A stretch of DNA of 64,000 nucleotides from RGIG3701 sp030530205 (GTDB lineage Bacteria; Planctomycetota; Planctomycetia; Pirellulales; Thermoguttaceae). Shown here in pieces: positions 50,293 through 58,530 of the stretch. The translations under genes and the position numbers were made by a program. The DNA lies in contig JAUMVK010000011.1 in assembly GCA_030530205.1 (NCBI GenBank), positions 26,585 to 90,584 on the forward strand, given 5' to 3'. Numbering within the stretch: position 1 is the first letter of the stretch; each line of letters opens with the position of its first letter. Under the pieces are notes generated by a model. The model searched no databases and was not told the origin of the DNA. It was given only the letters and a program-made list of their open reading frames with translations.

Positions 50293-51503
50293 ATCCAATA
50301 ACCGCCCCTTACATTCGTTATGGTCGGTTTACATCGGAAAATATGGGAGGGAATGACCAGTACGGCGTGCTGGATTCTTCTCCCGATTTTCCAGCAGAGG
50401 CCCGGAGTCTGCTGGAACGCCGCATCGTGCAGAGTTTCCAGTGGACGAACGGCTCGATCGACGTTTATCCCGACTCCTTTCTGTTTTGGAGGCTGGACGA
50501 GGAACGGTTTCTGTTCGCGCGCCTCTCAGACGGCGGGAAGGACTCACGCAACCGGCCCCATTCCGTTCGTATTCTCGCGGTTCTTTTGGCAAATTCCCAG
50601 TTTGAGAATCTGCCCGAAGAACTTGCGGCTCTGGCGAATTCCTCTGTCTGGTCAGAGCCTGCGGATGGCCTCCTGACTCTCCAGAATACGGGTTCCAATT
50701 CGTTAACACTGGCCGGGAAACTGGAAGCTGCACTGGCTTCCGGAAAGCGGACGATCCTGATTTTACGTCATCCGTTTGTCCAGAAAGCGGAAGGAGTCTT
50801 CGAGATCAACGATTTCGCCGAATCGGACTTCCCGAAGCCGATCTCAGCCTATACGCCTCAATATCCTGTACCGACTGTCTGTCAATCACCGACTTCTTCC
50901 TTTAAAGAGGACAATCCCATGAATAAACCCCTGATTTATATCCTTCTGTTTCTGTTGATACTTAGTGTGGGAAACAATATTTTCCTTTCGAGGCGGATTT
51001 CATCGATTTCAAAACAGGTCACGGAAAACGTTTCACAGATTGCTGAAGCAAAGAAGACCCTGGCCGAAAATTTCCAAACCCAAATTAATGAGATCAACGA
51101 AGGTTTAGAGACTCAAACCCAGAATTTAGACGCTTTAGATAAAACAGTCAAGGAACTTTCCAGGAAACAATTAACCAATGAGGATTTCGAAAGTAAATTT
51201 CAAGGTATCCAGGAAAAGATAGGAAAAATGGAGGAGGAAATAAAAAAAATAAAGGAGAATATTAAATCTGCTCCTTCAAAACCAGAAGGAGATTATGAAA
51301 CAAATGATGAAAAAAGTGAAGCAGTACCTTCCCAAACAGAAGACCTGACCAATTCTCCTCATCCTAATCCGGCAGGAGGTAAAGTAACAACTCAAGAAAA
51401 CCGCACAGTAACCCCTTTCCCAAAAGAAGTGAATAAATCAGAAATTCCGGATGATTTAAAAAAAGCGGTCGGGAGTTCGAGATTCAACGCCACTTTCAAT
51501 TGA
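50289..51503 (+). CDS. GTPase-associated membrane protein with coiled coil
   Basis: 404 residues from the ATG at 50289, with GGGAGG 8 bases upstream, overlapping the GTPase stop by four bases (ATGA). Residues 1-190 are a soluble domain (YIRYGRFTSENMGGNDQYGV, then LERRIVQSFQWTNGSIDVYP) that resembles GTPase-associated N-terminal (GAP1-N-like) proteins partnered with such GTPases. A membrane helix follows (PLIYILLFLLILSVGNNIF), then a coiled coil (KQVTENVSQIAEAKKTLAEN and on) and a low-complexity polar tail. It completes a three-gene coupled operon of membrane proteins. The GAP1 link is inference. Confidence 0.68.
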   Translation: MNPITAPYIRYGRFTSENMGGNDQYGVLDSSPDFPAEARSLLERRIVQSFQWTNGSIDVYPDSFLFWRLDEERFLFARLSDGGKDSRNRPHSVRILAVLLANSQFENLPEELAALANSSVWSEPADGLLTLQNTGSNSLTLAGKLEAALASGKRTILILRHPFVQKAEGVFEINDFAESDFPKPISAYTPQYPVPTVCQSPTSSFKEDNPMNKPLIYILLFLLILSVGNNIFLSRRISSISKQVTENVSQIAEAKKTLAENFQTQINEINEGLETQTQNLDALDKTVKELSRKQLTNEDFESKFQGIQEKIGKMEEEIKKIKENIKSAPSKPEGDYETNDEKSEAVPSQTEDLTNSPHPNPAGGKVTTQENRTVTPFPKEVNKSEIPDDLKKAVGSSRFNATFN

Positions 51504-51530
51504 CGATATCAATGATTTTTATTCGCTGGT

Positions 51531-51676
51531 GTCCCGTCAAAATTCAGGAAAAACAGCGAATCCCTCGTGCAGGGCTTGCCTCCGATAAATTGAAATCGTT
51601 ACAAGCTCAATTATAGCGTAAGTGCCGTAATTTACGAGGGATACGCGATGGGTAAAAAAATTTGATGGGACACTAG
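51531..51676. mobile_element. MITE-like element with terminal inverted repeats
   Basis: The left end GTGTCCCGTCAAAATT and the right end, read in complement, GTGTCCCATCAAATT agree at 14 of 15 or 16 positions. They enclose about 145 bases with no coding capacity. This is the form of a non-autonomous transposable element. No target duplication is certain. It sits between the GTPase operon and the fourth SUMF1 gene. Confidence 0.6.
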
Positions 51677-51735
51677 TGGTTTTTTTGCTGTCTCGCAAGT
51701 TTATTTCTGCTCTCCGAAAAAATTTCCTCACCCAC

Positions 51736-51764
51736 TTGACTTTTTCCTCTCCGTCGATTAAAAT
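51736..51764 (+). promoter_or_regulatory. Promoter of the SUMF1 gene at 51792
   Basis: TTGACT (51736-51741), 17-base spacer, TAAAAT (51759-51764), in the same sequence context as 32935-32962. Confidence 0.65.
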
Positions 51765-51791
51765 GAAGAAAAATTTCCATGGAGGTGAATT

Positions 51792-52574
51792 ATGAAAAAA
51801 CTGTTTGCTGTCCTTGTCCTTTTGTTTTTGGGTGTCTTTTGGGTATCATGCAGTTGGGCCGACGAACTTCCTTCTAATCCAGATGTTGGGGACAGAATCG
51901 TTCTGACTGCGGACGGGGTCGAATATGCCTTCCGCTGGTGTCCTCCGGGCGAGTTTATGATGGGCGGTACAGGTTCTGACGAGAAGCCGGTCCACAAAGT
52001 GAAACTGACGCGAGGCTTCTGGCTTTTGGAGACGGAGGTTACGCAGGAAATGTGGCAGAGCGTGATGGGGAGTAATCCGAGCAAATTCAGTGGAGCGAAG
52101 AAGCCGGTCGAGCAAGTGAGTTGGGACGATTGCCAGTCGTTTTGCCAGAAATTGAGCCGGAAACTGGACCAGCAGGTCAAGCTCCCGACAGAGGCGCAGT
52201 GGGAATACGCTTGCCGCGCTGGTACAACGGGCGATTATGCGGGTGATCTTGATTCGATGGGTTGGTACGTTGACAATTCGGGTTCAACGACCCACGCAGC
52301 AGGTCAGAAGAAACCGAACGCATGGGGCCTTTACGATATGCATGGCAACGTATGGGAATGGTGTTCGGATTTCTATGACGCGAAATTCTACGACAGGTCG
52401 CCAGCGAGTGACCCGGAAAACACAGAGCCTTCCTCGTACCGCGTGTTTCGTGGTGGGGACTGGTTTTTCAGCGCCGGGTTCAGCCGGTCGGCGTTCCGTT
52501 TCAGAGACGCGCCTGACTACCGGGTCTATTTCCTCGGTTTGCGTGTTCTTTTAGTTCCCAGTCCAGAAGAGTAG
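51792..52574 (+). CDS. SUMF1-domain lipoprotein without SHD1 domain
   Basis: 260 residues; GGAGG 6 bases before the ATG. Leader MKKLFAVLVLLFLGVFWVSC with lipobox Cys20, then a direct transition into the SUMF1 fold (FRWCPPGEFMMGGTG, GFWLLETEVTQEMWQSVMGS, LPTEAQWEYACRAGTTGDYA, GLYDMHGNVWEWCSDFYD). It lacks the SHD1 domain of the copies at 12666 and 32991, and matches the left-edge fragment best. A fold used both for formylglycine generation and for ligand binding; no catalytic cysteine pair is evident. After the stop lies a duplicated fragment also present at 34.4 kb. Confidence 0.88.
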   Translation: MKKLFAVLVLLFLGVFWVSCSWADELPSNPDVGDRIVLTADGVEYAFRWCPPGEFMMGGTGSDEKPVHKVKLTRGFWLLETEVTQEMWQSVMGSNPSKFSGAKKPVEQVSWDDCQSFCQKLSRKLDQQVKLPTEAQWEYACRAGTTGDYAGDLDSMGWYVDNSGSTTHAAGQKKPNAWGLYDMHGNVWEWCSDFYDAKFYDRSPASDPENTEPSSYRVFRGGDWFFSAGFSRSAFRFRDAPDYRVYFLGLRVLLVPSPEE

Positions 52575-52624
52575 GCGCGAGAAGGCGAATGCGAGGCGTG
52601 AGCGCGTGCCATAGGAGGCAAAGC

Positions 52625-52697
52625 CGCTTGGCATGATGGTCACGAACAGCGTGATCTGGATCGGATAGAGGTAGGGGTTTTTCATCGTCAGCGCGTG
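52625..52697 (-). pseudogene. Fragment of the 34066-34593 gene
   Basis: About 24 codons on the minus strand (LTMKNPYLYPIQITLFVTIM) match residues 37-58 of the protein at 34066-34593, with near-identical DNA over 60 bases. The rest of the gene is missing. The gap 52575-52820 contains nothing else that I can identify. Confidence 0.7.
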
Positions 52698-52820
52698 GAA
52701 AGTCAGTGGCCGGTTGCTTCGTTTCGTGGCTCATATACTGCGCCACTGGCCGTCCATCTTGCGCATTACCCGAGTCTCATGGGCGATCATCATCTCGCCA
52801 GCCGTTATGTGGATCGATTT

Positions 52821-53270
52821 TCACCACTTGACCGGTTCGTTAAGGATCGTGCCGTCGGAAGGATTGACGCTTCCCGGCTCGGTGGCATTATACTGGACGC
52901 ACAACATCGTAAGCGGCGTGGAGCCCGTGTTCCGGACGGTACGCTTGCCCGCCGGAGCGACACGCACGACCGAGCCTTCTTTCACGGGGATATTCGTACC
53001 ATCCACCTGATATTCACCCTCGCCGGACAGGAAGAAATAAAGTTCCTCGTGGTTCTTGTGCGTGTGGTAGAATCCGCCTTCGGTCCCCGGCGCGAATACC
53101 TGGAACGAGAAATCCGCTCCACCGGCCTTGACCGCCGCGCCGCCAAACACCTTGCCGGGAATCTTCACTTCCGGGCCAAGTTCCAGCACATAGTCCTTGA
53201 TTTCAGAAAGCGGGCCAAGGTCGATGGCCGTTGCGTTTGTGAGGTCCGCAGTTGCCTTGATTTCTTTCAT
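52821..53270 (-). CDS. Cupin-domain protein
   Basis: 149 residues, one conserved cupin barrel. Motif 1 is YHTHKNHEELYFFLSGEGEY, with two His and a Glu for metal binding; motif 2 is VPAGKRTVRNTG-like (VRVAPAGKRTVRNTGSTPL), lacking the usual second His. The ATG overlaps the stop of the MarR gene by four bases, so it is the second gene of a regulator-cupin operon. Members of this group are small-molecule-binding or dioxygenase-like proteins; the substrate is unknown. Confidence 0.85.
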   Translation of the reverse strand: MKEIKATADLTNATAIDLGPLSEIKDYVLELGPEVKIPGKVFGGAAVKAGGADFSFQVFAPGTEGGFYHTHKNHEELYFFLSGEGEYQVDGTNIPVKEGSVVRVAPAGKRTVRNTGSTPLTMLCVQYNATEPGSVNPSDGTILNEPVKW

Positions 53271-53713
53271 TTGTCTTTCCTTTCTGATTGGGTTTTCAGG
53301 TCAGCGAGAATCTTCCCGAGAAGACGCTCCAAAGTTTCCGCCTCTGTTTTGTCAAGATCCGAATAGACCAGCTTGACCAGCCGCCGCGATATGGAATTAA
53401 ACCTGCGGCGCAAGGCTTCGCCTTCATCCGTAAGAGCAACCACGACGCTTCGCGCATCGTTTTCCGACTTCTCACGGCGAACAAGCCCCATTTCTTCCAG
53501 CTTATCGACCAAAACCGTCGTCGTAGCTTTCGTACGGTGCGAGAATGCCGCCAAGTCGCGCATTGCCGTCGGTCCGTTCCTGAAAAGGCACGCCAATACG
53601 TCGCCATGCGACAGCGCAAGCCTGGCCAGCCCCGCCGCGGCGAGTTCGTCTGCCAGCCATTTCTGGGTTATGGCATAAATTCGGCTTATCAATGAAATAG
53701 CATTGTGTTCCAT
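53267..53713 (-). CDS. MarR-family transcriptional regulator, apparently leaderless
   Basis: 148 residues, winged helix: ALSHGDVLACLFRNGPTAM, RDLAAFSHRTKATTTVLVDK (recognition helix) and the wing GLVRREKSENDARSVVVALT, ending with a dimerisation helix. The ATG lies only 8 bases after the -10 box of a perfect promoter, so the mRNA should begin at or next to the start codon. A 14-base palindrome sits between -35 and -10, an ideal autorepression site. It is coupled to the cupin gene and divergent from the TetR gene. Confidence 0.9.
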   Translation of the reverse strand: MEHNAISLISRIYAITQKWLADELAAAGLARLALSHGDVLACLFRNGPTAMRDLAAFSHRTKATTTVLVDKLEEMGLVRREKSENDARSVVVALTDEGEALRRRFNSISRRLVKLVYSDLDKTEAETLERLLGKILADLKTQSERKDK

Positions 53714-53721
53714 AACGGCCC

Positions 53722-53750
53722 ATTATAGTTAGATGTCTAACTTTTGTCAA
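53722..53750 (-). promoter_or_regulatory. MarR promoter with embedded palindromic operator
   Basis: Minus strand TTGACA (complement of 53745-53750), 17-base spacer, TATAAT (complement of 53722-53727). The palindrome GTTAGATGTCTAAC (53728-53741) fills most of the spacer, as expected for a MarR operator. Confidence 0.85.
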
Positions 53751-53876
53751 GAGGGGGGGTGGGGAATCGGGACAATTTCACCAAATTTTTTTGAGGGCGT
53801 GGCAGCTTGTACATTCGTGAATGCAGAGATCGACCGAGCCGCTGAGGAAAATTTTGAAAATTTTGACCGCCGGTCA

Positions 53877-53904
53877 TTGACTTTTAGTCAGAATGTGTTA
53901 TAAT
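53877..53904 (+). promoter_or_regulatory. TetR-gene promoter with palindrome over the -35 box
   Basis: TTGACT (53877-53882), 16-base spacer, TATAAT (53899-53904). TGACTTTTAGTCA (53878-53890) is an inverted repeat with 5-bp arms that overlaps the -35 box and could be the operator of the encoded regulator. Confidence 0.7.
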
Positions 53905-53937
53905 TGAATCATCTTTCACGAAAAGGAGACAAAGGAA

Positions 53938-54558
53938 ATGACAAAGCGTCAGGAAAATGCGCTGGAAACGCGCCGCAAGATATACACGACGGCTTGTTCC
54001 CTCATCGAGGAAAAGGGATTCGCCAACGTATCCGTTGAGGACATCACAAACGCCTGCGGCGTCGCCAAGGGAACCTTCTACGTGTATTTCAAGCGCAAGG
54101 AGGAAATCGTTTTTGAGTGCTGCAAGGAATGGTTCAGCGACGTGGATCGTAAGGCGCGCGAGCACAAGGGGACGATTGTGGCGAAGCTCGCGTTCTACTT
54201 CAAGGGCTTCATGGAAGGCGTGACTTGCGGTGGTGTGGAACTTTGCCGCCAGTGGGTACGCGAGGTGATCAACCCGAACGATTCGCCGGGCGACATGTGC
54301 GGCGGAAAGTACGCCTACGACCTCAAGCATCTGACGGCGTTCCTCAAGGATGCGGTGAAAGACGGCACGCTCAAAAAGTCCACCCCCGTCGAAACGCTTG
54401 TGCACATCTTCATGTGCGAACTTTACGGCATGACGACATGCTGGTGCATGAGTGACGAGAAATTCATCCCCGAAAAGTGGGTAGGCCGCTTCACCAAGCT
54501 GCAGCTCCCAGCCCTACTCGGACCATATTTGAACGAAACAGAAAGGGAAACAAAATGA
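53938..54558 (+). CDS. TetR-family transcriptional regulator
   Basis: 206 residues. The N-terminal helix-turn-helix is typical: ALETRRKIYTTACSLIEEKG, FANVSVEDITNACGVAKGTF, YVYFKRKEEIVFECC. The C-terminal ligand domain is cysteine-rich (GVELCRQWVREVIN, MCGGKYAYDL), so a reactive or metal ligand is possible. AAAGGAG lies about 12 bases and AAGGAA 4 bases before the ATG. The stop overlaps the start of the broken flavodoxin gene (ATGA). It probably controls the + strand redox cluster that follows. Confidence 0.9.
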   Translation: MTKRQENALETRRKIYTTACSLIEEKGFANVSVEDITNACGVAKGTFYVYFKRKEEIVFECCKEWFSDVDRKAREHKGTIVAKLAFYFKGFMEGVTCGGVELCRQWVREVINPNDSPGDMCGGKYAYDLKHLTAFLKDAVKDGTLKKSTPVETLVHIFMCELYGMTTCWCMSDEKFIPEKWVGRFTKLQLPALLGPYLNETERETK

Positions 54559-54688
54559 AAGTACTGCTCATTATCTGAAGTTCCCCGCGAACGGTAACAC
54601 GGCGTGGCTCCTCAAGAACCTCAAGCGGGACGACGCCATCCCCCGCCACGCCGACGAACCCTGGCAGCCCATGCACTTCATCCGGTAA
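54555..54688 (+). pseudogene. Flavodoxin-type reductase with frameshift and internal deletion
   Basis: From the ATG at 54555, overlapping the TetR stop, the frame reads MKVLLII and stops at TGA. In the next frames SSPR and then NGNTAWLLKNL follow, together the N-terminus of an NAD(P)H-dependent flavodoxin-fold reductase. The sequence then jumps to a C-terminal piece (DDAIPRHADEPWQPMHFIR) before TAA at 54686-54688. The intact paralogue is at 55824-56363. Confidence 0.72.
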
Positions 54689-54709
54689 AAATCACAAAGG
54701 AGTATCAAC

Positions 54710-55741
54710 ATGACCCGATTCATCATAGGAGCAATTCTCATGGCTATGACTTTTACCGCAAACGCTGCGGATCTGGAACTGACAAAAGAATGGGACAAAA
54801 CGTTCCCGAAATCTGAGAAGGTGGACCACTGCAAGGCGACCTTCCAAAACCGCTTCGGCATCACGCTGGCGGCGGACGTGTACAAGCCGAAAGGCGCGGA
54901 GGGGCGGCTCGCAGCGATTGCCGTCAGTGGTCCTTTCGGGGCCGTGAAGGAACAGTCGAGCGGCCTTTACGCCCAGACGCTTGCGGAGCGCGGTTTCCTG
55001 ACCATCGCGTTCGACCCGTCCTTCACGGGGGAGTCGGGCGGTTCGCCGCGTTACGTCGCCTCGCCGGACATTAACACGGAGGACTTCCAGGCTGCGGTCG
55101 ATTACCTCCTCAGCCGCGATGACGTGGACCCGGAGAAAATCGGCATCCTCGGCATTTGCGGGTGGGGCGGTCTTGCCATCAATGCGGCGGCGATCGATAC
55201 GCGCGTCAAGGCGACCGTCGCCTCGACGATGTACGACATGACCCGCGTGACGGCGAACGGCTACAACGACGCGGAAGATTCCGCAGCCGAACGCATGAAG
55301 AAACGCGAAGCGATGAACGCCCAGCGCATCGTCGATTTCCAGTCCGGGACGCCCAAACGCGGCGGCGGGGTCGTTGATCCGCTTCCGGACGACGCTCCGC
55401 AGTTCGTCAAGGACTACTACGCCTACTACAAGATGCCGCGCGGCTTCCATCCCCGCTCGCTCAACTCGACGGACGGCTGGAACGTGACGAGTTTCCTCTC
55501 GTTCCTGAACGCCAAACTGCTCGCCTATGCCAACGAGATCGAGAGCGCGGTCATGGTCCTCCACGGCGAAAAGGCGCACAGCCGGTACTTCGGCGAGACG
55601 GCTTTTTCCAAACTCAAAGGCGAGAACAAGGAACTCGTCATCGTCCCCGGCGCGAGCCACTGCGACCTGTACGACGGCGGCGGAAAGAACGCCATTCCGT
55701 TCGACCGGATCGAGGCGTTTTACAGGAAATATTTGAAGTAG
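54710..55741 (+). CDS. Exported alpha/beta hydrolase, Cys-nucleophile type
   Basis: 343 residues, signal peptide MTRFIIGAILMAMTFTANA. The nucleophile elbow is GILGICGWGGLA with Cys, not Ser, in the G-x-C-x-G position, as in dienelactone hydrolase and YcjY-like proteins. The catalytic His is in VPGASHCDLYD, the acid probably in the strand before it (SAVMVLHGEKAHSR region). AAAGGAG precedes the ATG by 9 bases. It is co-oriented with the reductase, acetyltransferase and aldo/keto reductase genes, a set often found together under TetR control for dealing with reactive small molecules. Confidence 0.88.
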   Translation: MTRFIIGAILMAMTFTANAADLELTKEWDKTFPKSEKVDHCKATFQNRFGITLAADVYKPKGAEGRLAAIAVSGPFGAVKEQSSGLYAQTLAERGFLTIAFDPSFTGESGGSPRYVASPDINTEDFQAAVDYLLSRDDVDPEKIGILGICGWGGLAINAAAIDTRVKATVASTMYDMTRVTANGYNDAEDSAAERMKKREAMNAQRIVDFQSGTPKRGGGVVDPLPDDAPQFVKDYYAYYKMPRGFHPRSLNSTDGWNVTSFLSFLNAKLLAYANEIESAVMVLHGEKAHSRYFGETAFSKLKGENKELVIVPGASHCDLYDGGGKNAIPFDRIEAFYRKYLK

Positions 55742-55823
55742 GGGCCGGCGCGTTTTCATTGGCCGCAAAGAACAAACCGGGACGCCGGATAAAATGAAAA
55801 TCAACAGACAGAAAGGAAAAACC

Positions 55824-56363
55824 ATGAGCAAGAAAGTACTGATCATCTCCTCCTCGCCGCGCAAGGGCGGGAACTCTGACATTCTCTGCGACGCGTTCGC
55901 GGAAGGGGCCAAGCAAGCCGGCAACGACGTCGAAAAGGTCCGGATCACCGAACTGAAAATCGGTTACTGCACGGGCTGTTACGCCTGCCAGACGACCGGC
56001 AAGTGCGCCATCCGGGACGACGCGCGGGGAGTTATCGACAAGATGATGGCGGCCGACGTGATCGTCCTCGCCTCGCCGGTCTATTTCTACACAATCTGCG
56101 CCCAGCTCAAGGCGTTGATCGACCGCACGGTGGTCGTTTATCCGAATCTCGCGAACAAGCGGTTCTACTACCTCCTCACGATGGCGGACACGGACCGTGA
56201 CAAATTCGACGGCGCTCTCGCCGCCCTTCGTGGCTTCCTCGACTGCTGCGACGGCAGCGAAGAGGTCGGCATGGTCTGCGCCGACGGCGTGTACGAGAAA
56301 GGGACGGTCAACGGCACGAAGTTCGTCGCCGAGGCGAAAGCGCTTGGCAAAAAAATCAGATAA
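55824..56363 (+). CDS. NAD(P)H-dependent flavodoxin-fold oxidoreductase
   Basis: 179 residues from the ATG at 55824, with AAAGGA upstream; the start at 55794 has no ribosome site. FMN-binding loop SSSPRKGGNSD near the N-terminus, then GYCTGCYACQTTGKCAIRDD, a cysteine-rich segment typical of the iron-sulfur-flavoprotein-like branch. VLASPVYFYTICAQLKALID is the conserved second flavin-binding part. Likely reduces quinones or other electrophiles. Intact counterpart of the pseudogene at 54555-54688. Confidence 0.9.
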   Translation: MSKKVLIISSSPRKGGNSDILCDAFAEGAKQAGNDVEKVRITELKIGYCTGCYACQTTGKCAIRDDARGVIDKMMAADVIVLASPVYFYTICAQLKALIDRTVVVYPNLANKRFYYLLTMADTDRDKFDGALAALRGFLDCCDGSEEVGMVCADGVYEKGTVNGTKFVAEAKALGKKIR

Positions 56364-56395
56364 ATCAGGAAATCCACCTGCAAGGAAACGACACC

Positions 56396-56883
56396 ATGAT
56401 CTACGAAAGTATCGTGAAGCCGATCTGGACGACATGATCGCCATCTGGAACGAGATCGTCGAGGCGGGAGACGCCTTTCCGCAGGAAGAACCGTTGACAC
56501 GCGAGACGGGGAAGGAGTTCTTCTCGGCCCAGACGCATACCGGCGTGGCGGTTGACAAGGATGGCACGGTTCAGGGACTTTACATTCTCCACCCGAACAA
56601 CGTCGGGCGGTGCGGTCACATCGCCAACGCCAGCTACGCGGTCCGGTCCGCTTGCCGGGGGCAGCACATCGGTGAGAAACTGGTCATCGACTGTCTCGAA
56701 CAGGCCAAAGCCCACGGATTCGGCATCCTCCAGTTCAACGCAGTGGTCGAGGGGAATACCCATGCGCGCCATCTTTACGAACGCCTTGATTTTACCCAGC
56801 TTGGCACGATCCCGAGCGGCTTCCGCATGAAAGACGGAACGTTCGCCAACATCTGCCCGTATTTCCGCGAAACAGGGTTTTAG
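56396..56883 (+). CDS. GNAT-family N-acetyltransferase with a frameshift at its start
   Basis: The body from about 56408 reads KYREADLDDMIAIWNEIVEA and on, with the acetyl-CoA loop (AVRSACRGQHIGEKLVIDCL, V-x-x-x-x-R-x-x-G-I/H-G pattern). The ribosome site (AAGGA) and its ATG at 56396 are in another frame: adding one base near 56404 would give a normal MIYRKYREAD start. As the sequence stands, translation would have to begin at the in-frame ATG at 56434 or shift frame, removing about 14 residues of the first strand. Whether this is a real mutation or a read error is undecided. Substrate unknown. Confidence 0.75.
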
Positions 56884-56902
56884 AAAACAGGGAGAATCAA
56901 AC

Positions 56903-57898
56903 ATGAAAACACGCAAACTCGAAAAATTCACCGTTTCATCCGTCGGGATGGGGTGCATGGGATTCAGTCACGGGTACGGCGCACTGCCGCCGGAAGATGA
57001 ATCAATACGCCTCATGCGCAAGGCTTACGACATGGGCTGCACGCTCTTCGACACGGCTGAGGCTTATGGTCCGTTCGTGAATGAAACCCTCGTCGGCAAG
57101 GCCGTGAAACCGTTCCGGGACAAGATCATCCTCACGACCAAGTTCACGCCTTGCAAAGTGGGCGATCAGGACATAACGAACGAGGAGAAATTAACCGCAA
57201 AAGGGATCCGCAAGGCACTCGAGGATTCGCTTCGCCGGCTGGGGACCGACTACGTGGACTGTTACTACGAGCATCGGGTCCCGCTTGCAAGCCGTCCCGA
57301 AGATGTCGCCGAGGTGATGGGCGAACTCATCAAGGAGGGAAAGATTCGCGGCTGGGGGCAAAGCCAATCGACTCCGGAGCAGATTCGCCGCGCCCACGCC
57401 ATCACGCCGCTTTCGATGATCCAGAGCGAGTATTCAATGATGGAACGGATGTTCGAGGCGGAGGTGATCCCGCTCTGTCAGGAACTCGGCATCGGCTTCG
57501 TCGCGTTCTCTCCTATGGCGAGCGGTTTCTTGAGCGGCAAATACACGGCTTCCATGACCTACGTGGGAGATGATGTTCGCCGAGCCATCACACGTTTCGC
57601 AAAAGAGAACGTGATCGCCAACCAGCCGCTCCTGGACACTCTCGAAAGGCTTTCCTCGGCCAAGGGCTGCACCAAGGCCCAGCTCGCACTCGCTTGGATG
57701 CTTGCCAAGTGGCCGTACGTTGTGCCGATTCCGGGGATGCGCTCGGATGAACGAATCGAGGAAAACCTCGGTGCGGCAGACGTGGAACTTTCACCGTCGG
57801 AACTCGCGGAAATCGAGACCGAACTCAGCAAAATAACCATCCACGGCAATCGTACCGATGAGGACATTCAGAGGATGGGCTACGTAAAGGCTCAGTGA
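56903..57898 (+). CDS. Aldo/keto reductase
   Basis: 331 residues, AKR fold. Catalytic tetrad: Asp in LFDTAEAYG, Tyr in the same segment, Lys in ILTTKFTPC and His in YYEHRVPLAS. The NADPH-binding C-terminal part contains VPIPGMRSDERIEENLGA. AGGGAG lies 8-9 bases before the ATG. Likely a cytoplasmic reductase of aldehydes or quinones, completing the redox cluster 53.9-57.9 kb. Confidence 0.93.
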   Translation: MKTRKLEKFTVSSVGMGCMGFSHGYGALPPEDESIRLMRKAYDMGCTLFDTAEAYGPFVNETLVGKAVKPFRDKIILTTKFTPCKVGDQDITNEEKLTAKGIRKALEDSLRRLGTDYVDCYYEHRVPLASRPEDVAEVMGELIKEGKIRGWGQSQSTPEQIRRAHAITPLSMIQSEYSMMERMFEAEVIPLCQELGIGFVAFSPMASGFLSGKYTASMTYVGDDVRRAITRFAKENVIANQPLLDTLERLSSAKGCTKAQLALAWMLAKWPYVVPIPGMRSDERIEENLGAADVELSPSELAEIETELSKITIHGNRTDEDIQRMGYVKAQ

Positions 57899-57913
57899 AA
57901 CGAAAGAGAAACC

Positions 57914-57958
57914 ATGATGAACAAACTGGTATTGGCCCTTATGTTTGCTGCGGGATGA
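57914..57958 (+). pseudogene. Truncated start of an exported-protein gene
   Basis: MMNKLVLALMFAAG followed by TGA. This is a bare signal-peptide start with a ribosome site (GAGA) and no mature part, 15 bases after the aldo/keto reductase. The palindromic repeat cluster begins 35 bases later, so the rest of the gene was probably lost at the repeats. Confidence 0.55.
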
Positions 57959-57992
57959 ACTGCGTCCAGAGGGATATGGGCGTCTTATGGTA

Positions 57993-58262
57993 GCCAATCG
58001 TGAAAAGGTGGGGCGTGGTTATTCCAGACGGTCGCATCGTGAGAACGGTGTCATTGTTCCACGATCGGCCTGGCGTGACGGAGGTTACCCCGGTTGCCAA
58101 TCGTGGAGTTGGTCAAACAGCCAACGTAAGCCAATCGTGAAAAGGTGGAGCGTGGTTATTTCAGACGGTGAGGTGGCTTCATTGTTCCACGATCGGCGAC
58201 AGACTGTTGAAAAGGAAATCGTCGTCGCAGTCTGGAAAGAGGAAGCGAGGCCGGTCGTGGAA
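57993..58262. repeat. Cluster of GATCGTG palindromic repeats (left)
   Basis: GCCAATCGTGAAAAGG at 57993 pairs with CCACGATCGGC ending near 58069. The pattern repeats from 58134 to 58192, and half-copies lie at 58094-58106 and 58253-58262. A 40-base segment that begins at 57993 is repeated nearly unchanged at 58134. The whole stretch 57959-58277 is non-coding. Confidence 0.75.
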
Positions 58263-58277
58263 GAGAGACAAGTAATT

Positions 58278-58530
58278 TAATCCCCCAGCATCGTCATGAG
58301 GATATCGCCGTTCTCCTTCAGCCATTTATCCTGCTCCCAGTAAGTCGGGAACACGCTCAGCACCTCGGCATAAAAACGGGCCGAGTGGTTCATTTCCTTC
58401 CGATAGCAAAGTTCATGGACCACGACACTGTCGAGTACCTCTGGCGGTGTTAGCATCAGCAGGCAGTTGAAATTGAGGTTTCCTTTGTCGCTGCAGATCC
58501 CCCAGCGGGACTTCTGCCTACGGTTTTCAG
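58278..58530 (-). pseudogene. YgjP/DUF45-type metallopeptidase, C-terminal fragment
   Basis: Minus-strand reading gives KSRWGICSDKGNLNFNCLLM and LDSVVVHELCYRKEMNHSAR, the HExxx...H zinc motif region of SprT/YgjP-like peptidases (here HELCYRKEMNH), up to a TAA at 58278-58280. The N-terminal half is missing: the frame begins inside the end of the AAA ATPase gene. The recombination break is thus near 58530. Confidence 0.78.
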
